Shown here: piece after piece, positions 18,790 through 20,978 of the stretch
Numbering within the stretch: the first letter of the stretch is position 1
How the letters are laid out: each line of letters starts with the position of its first letter
Assembly: GCA_036940085.1 (NCBI GenBank)
Contig: JALLBK010000228.1
Location: 1 to 20,978 of the forward strand
Direction: 5' to 3'
Source: Discostella pseudostelligera
Taxonomy: Eukaryota; Bacillariophyta; Thalassiosirophyceae; Thalassiosirales; Thalassiosiraceae
Length of the DNA stretch: 20,978 nucleotides
The notes under the pieces: model-generated
The model's database searches: none
What the model was told of the DNA's origin: nothing
The model's input: the letters and a program-made list of their open reading frames with translations, nothing else
Translations under genes and position numbers: made by a program

Positions 18790-19653
18790 TCAAAGCCTCG
18801 CGGGTTGCCTGACCAAGCCATGCTTTGGGTCAGGCACCCAAATTGAACCGAGCACAGCATCAGTGGATGGGGGGGTAGAAAGGACACATTCCAACAGCAG
18901 CACCGTATCAACCACCAAATCGTCCATGACAATTGCTGCTTCCTCATTGATGAGCTCCTGCAACACCAAATCCTCCATAGCAATCACTGCCTCCTCGTTG
19001 GTGAGCTCGTGCACCACCAAATCCTCCATAGTAATTGATGCCTCCTCCTCCGCTTTCATGCTGATTGCAATGCCTATGGAAGTAAAGTAATTGACTGTGC
19101 TCACAGATGCACCAGTTGTTGACCGGAGGGAGAAGTAGTAGTCACTACCGTCATCCTCCTCTTCCTCATCCTCAATACCATAGCAAAATGGATCTGCGGC
19201 ATTATCCTCATGATCCAAGGGTCGTAGGACCTCGACAGGTTGTTGGACATGCTCCGACAGTTGCTTGGGCGGTGCCACCTCATCCACAATCGGCTCCCAG
19301 TCCATCTCTTCCACATCCTCCTCTGGCATAGCAGGGAAAAGTACAGTGGGCACAATGACAGCACCACCAGTATTGGTGGTGGTGCGACACTTCTTTCGAG
19401 GAGCCAGAGGTGGATTGTATGCTGAAGTGCATGGCGCATACTCCAAGGCATCGTAGAACCATTCTCCTTCAAAGGGAGATCCAATGATGCTTGCGAATTT
19501 TGCATCAGCCTTGTTAAACTCCACAACCTGCTTGTGCTGGTCGAGATCGTCAGGCCGATGGATGCGACGACGCATGTTAATAGCAGAAGTAGTCGTACCA
19601 GCAGAGCGTAGGATTGAGGTAGGCACAGTGGGGGTATTAGTCACAGTAGGCAT
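18790..19653 (-). CDS. Acidic protein of unknown function with 17-residue tandem repeats
   Basis: The frame encodes 287 residues from an ATG at 19651-19653. I do not recognise the family. It begins Thr-rich, has a basic patch (NMRRRIHRPDDLDQHK), then SPFEGEWFYDALEYAPC, then a long acidic section including IEDEEEEDDGSDYYF. Residues about 202-247 are a tandem repeat of 17 residues (EEASITMEDLVVHELTN type), encoded by a 51-bp DNA repeat at 18911-19048. The same frame stays open without an ATG for about 220 bp upstream of the start, through an AAC/CAA microsatellite at about 19685-19738, so the N-terminus may be longer or shifted. It could be a host gene or the acidic N-terminal part of a transposon protein; I cannot decide. 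Confidence 0.5.
   Translation of the reverse strand: MPTVTNTPTVPTSILRSAGTTTSAINMRRRIHRPDDLDQHKQVVEFNKADAKFASIIGSPFEGEWFYDALEYAPCTSAYNPPLAPRKKCRTTTNTGGAVIVPTVLFPAMPEEDVEEMDWEPIVDEVAPPKQLSEHVQQPVEVLRPLDHEDNAADPFCYGIEDEEEEDDGSDYYFSLRSTTGASVSTVNYFTSIGIAISMKAEEEASITMEDLVVHELTNEEAVIAMEDLVLQELINEEAAIVMDDLVVDTVLLLECVLSTPPSTDAVLGSIWVPDPKHGLVRQPARL
18911..19048. repeat. 51-bp tandem repeat, about 2.7 copies
   Basis: Copies begin at 18911, 18962 and 19013 (the last is partial). Each starts with AMCACCAAATC and differs from its neighbours at only a few positions. The period is a multiple of three and the repeat is in frame inside the minus-strand gene, where it encodes 17-residue units. Confidence 0.85.
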
Positions 19654-20748
19654 GTTGACGGCAGCAGCAGCAGGTTCAGTAGCGGTAGTGTTGTTGTTGT
19701 TGTTATTATTTTGTTGTTGTTTTTGTTGTTGTTGTTGGCACGACGAGAGTTCACCTGAACCTTCTTCGTTCGAGGACAGAGAGGTGGAAGACCTCCAAGC
19801 GCGCAGTAGAAGTAATTTCTGGAAGTGTTGTCCATTGGCGTGGGCGGTAGATAGCAGTAGTTTGTAAACTTCATGGTGGTGCGGTTGTTGTTATTATTGA
19901 TGATGATGATCTAGGTAATTGGATTTCGATATAATTGGTTCAGTAAGCACTGAGAGACGAAGGTTGCGCTTGGGTGGAGGAGAGATTGGTAAATCGGTGA
20001 TGTGGATGCCCTTGGTCATTTCGAACGTCTTCTCTTCATATCGGCTGGTTGTTGCATGGATGAATATTATTGTATGTGGTGGCGGATTCATTATGGTCGA
20101 TGGTGTCAGTCATGCTGACTCTGATGCTAATGATGGTGATGGTGATTGGCATGAGAAGAATGGAATTGGAGGTGGGAGGAAGTTTGAATTTGAATTCGAG
20201 AAAGTGAATGGGTCAATTTTAATGGAGGAATCAATTGGAAATTTAGAGAGAGCTTACCATACCAGTTCCTTTACGAGTAGAATTCTTCTCAACGCACACA
20301 AATAATTTGGCCACCCCGCACCACCACCAGCTTGTTACCATATCTTCTTTGGTAGAACATGATTGCTTGCTGATGCTCGCTGACGCCCTCGCGAAGGCCT
20401 TTTAATGCCATTGCAATTGTCTATGAGCTTGTCGTTTCACCCAGTGGTGTTTTCCTTCGGCTTGCCGTCGCACGACGGTGGTGCAGTTTGCGTGGGCATG
20501 CAGTGTGCAATGGCCATCGTGAGAGAATCAAAGCACCCAAATATTGAGTGTAGCTTGTAGCTCGTAAGAGAGTGGAAGATGCGTGTGAACCACAATGGAG
20601 GAGTGAGGGTGGTGAACGGCGTTAAATTCAATTCGGGCTAATGCTATCAAATGCGGCGGGTCTGATACAGATAGTATCGCTGTTGTTGGGGCGCAGTTTG
20701 TGATGCCTCATGATTTCATGGCCGGTGATGCAATAGTATTGGCATTAC
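19654..20748. other. Right-hand region with overlapping short frames, no firm gene
   Basis: Several minus-strand frames follow one another: 20091-19894 (65 codons, ATG, Pro-rich with ITDLPISPPPKRNLRLSV) and 19874-19641 (77 codons, ATG, with LPPLCPRTKKVQVNSRRA). They lead into the AAC-rich microsatellite before the gene at 18790-19653. They could be exons or frame-shifted pieces of a longer version of that gene, but I could not find splice pairs that join them in phase. A plus-strand frame at 19919-20305 and a minus-strand one at 20437-20631 have no support. The stretch 20310-20748 shows nothing recognisable. Confidence 0.35.
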
Positions 20749-20820
20749 TGTTAGAGTAGTCTTTTGCCGCTCGGCTATATGACGCCATATATAGCTGAGC
20801 GGCAAAAGACTACTCTAACA
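20749..20820. repeat. 72-bp foldback: 32-bp arms with one mismatch, 8-nt loop
   Basis: The left arm (20749-20780) begins TGTTAGAGTAGTCTTTTGCC and the right arm (20789-20820) ends GGCAAAAGACTACTCTAACA. They are reverse complements except for one position. The loop is GACGCCAT. A structure this long is unlikely by chance. It could be a minimal foldback or MITE remnant, or a hairpin RNA precursor. I see no clear target-site duplication at its edges. Confidence 0.85.
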
Positions 20821-20978
20821 AAAGTGTATTTTTCCAGGGTTCTTGGTGAAGTCGCTCTTGTGAAACTGCACTGTTGAGTCCAAAGATTACTCCCCCACAG
20901 CGTTTTGCTAGCTAGGCTATGCAGCGAGGTAACTCCCCCATGTGTATGCTGCTCAGCTCACTTGGGTTGACGTCAGCG
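20821..20978. other. Right edge with a TGACGTCA site
   Basis: No coding region is visible. A full TGACGTCA palindrome stands at 20968-20975 in a TTGACGTCAG context. Any gene it might serve would lie beyond the window, so its role cannot be judged. Confidence 0.4.

Noticed and set aside
18725..20820. The two hairpins as terminal inverted repeats of one 2.1-kb element
   Set aside because: The hairpin sequences at 18725 and 20749 are unrelated to each other, so they do not form a matching pair of ends.
1..20978. CRISPR array, bacterial operons or prophage
   Set aside because: No regularly spaced exact repeats of that kind, no ribosome binding sites and no bacterial gene packing; the intron structure is eukaryotic.

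Overview
The window looks like a stretch of diatom nuclear genome. The genes are separate eukaryotic units carrying short GT-AG introns (71 to 139 bp). There is a complete eukaryotic ribosomal protein eL38. One protein carries a diatom-type plastid presequence (signal peptide followed by AAFAPP). Secreted proteins have PTRKP-type linkers, and several proteins carry long Ser, Gln, Asn or acidic low-complexity runs. Nothing suggests bacterial organisation. Genus cannot be fixed from sequence alone; a centric diatom is my guess.

Layout. 1-3423: the 3' part of a piggyBac-type DNA transposon. Its transposase gene runs in from the left edge, contains a clean 71-bp intron and an unresolved frame change near 420-523, and is followed by an array of eight 15-bp palindromes. 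3757-5226: a long organelle-type translation initiation factor 3. 6051-6260 (-): ribosomal protein eL38. 7154-9101 (+): a four-exon secreted CAP/SCP protein with four cysteine-rich modules. 9943-11475 (+): a type II membrane sulfotransferase with a stop-free, in-frame 105-bp intron. 11648-13672 (-): a five-exon CAP/SCP paralogue in inverted orientation with a different N-terminal module. 14455-15924 (-): a predicted plastid SET-domain methyltransferase of the Rubisco-LSMT type. 16386-18033 (+): a two-exon multi-pass membrane protein of unknown function. 18790-19653 (-): an acidic unknown protein with 17-residue tandem repeats, next to an AAC-rich microsatellite. 20749-20820: a very long hairpin.

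How the genes relate. eL38, initiation factor 3 and the SET enzyme are housekeeping or organelle functions with no visible mutual link. The two CAP genes and the sulfotransferase between them form the one suggestive cluster: two secreted paralogues in opposite orientation around a predicted Golgi enzyme. A shared secretory or cell-surface role is only inference. Full CRE-type TGACGTCA sites lie upstream of the second CAP gene, and half-sites plus three TTCCCGCC motifs lie in the divergent promoter between the SET gene and the membrane-protein gene. The best candidates for something undescribed are the palindrome array behind the transposase, the module-swapped CAP pair, and the ORF pieces at the right end.
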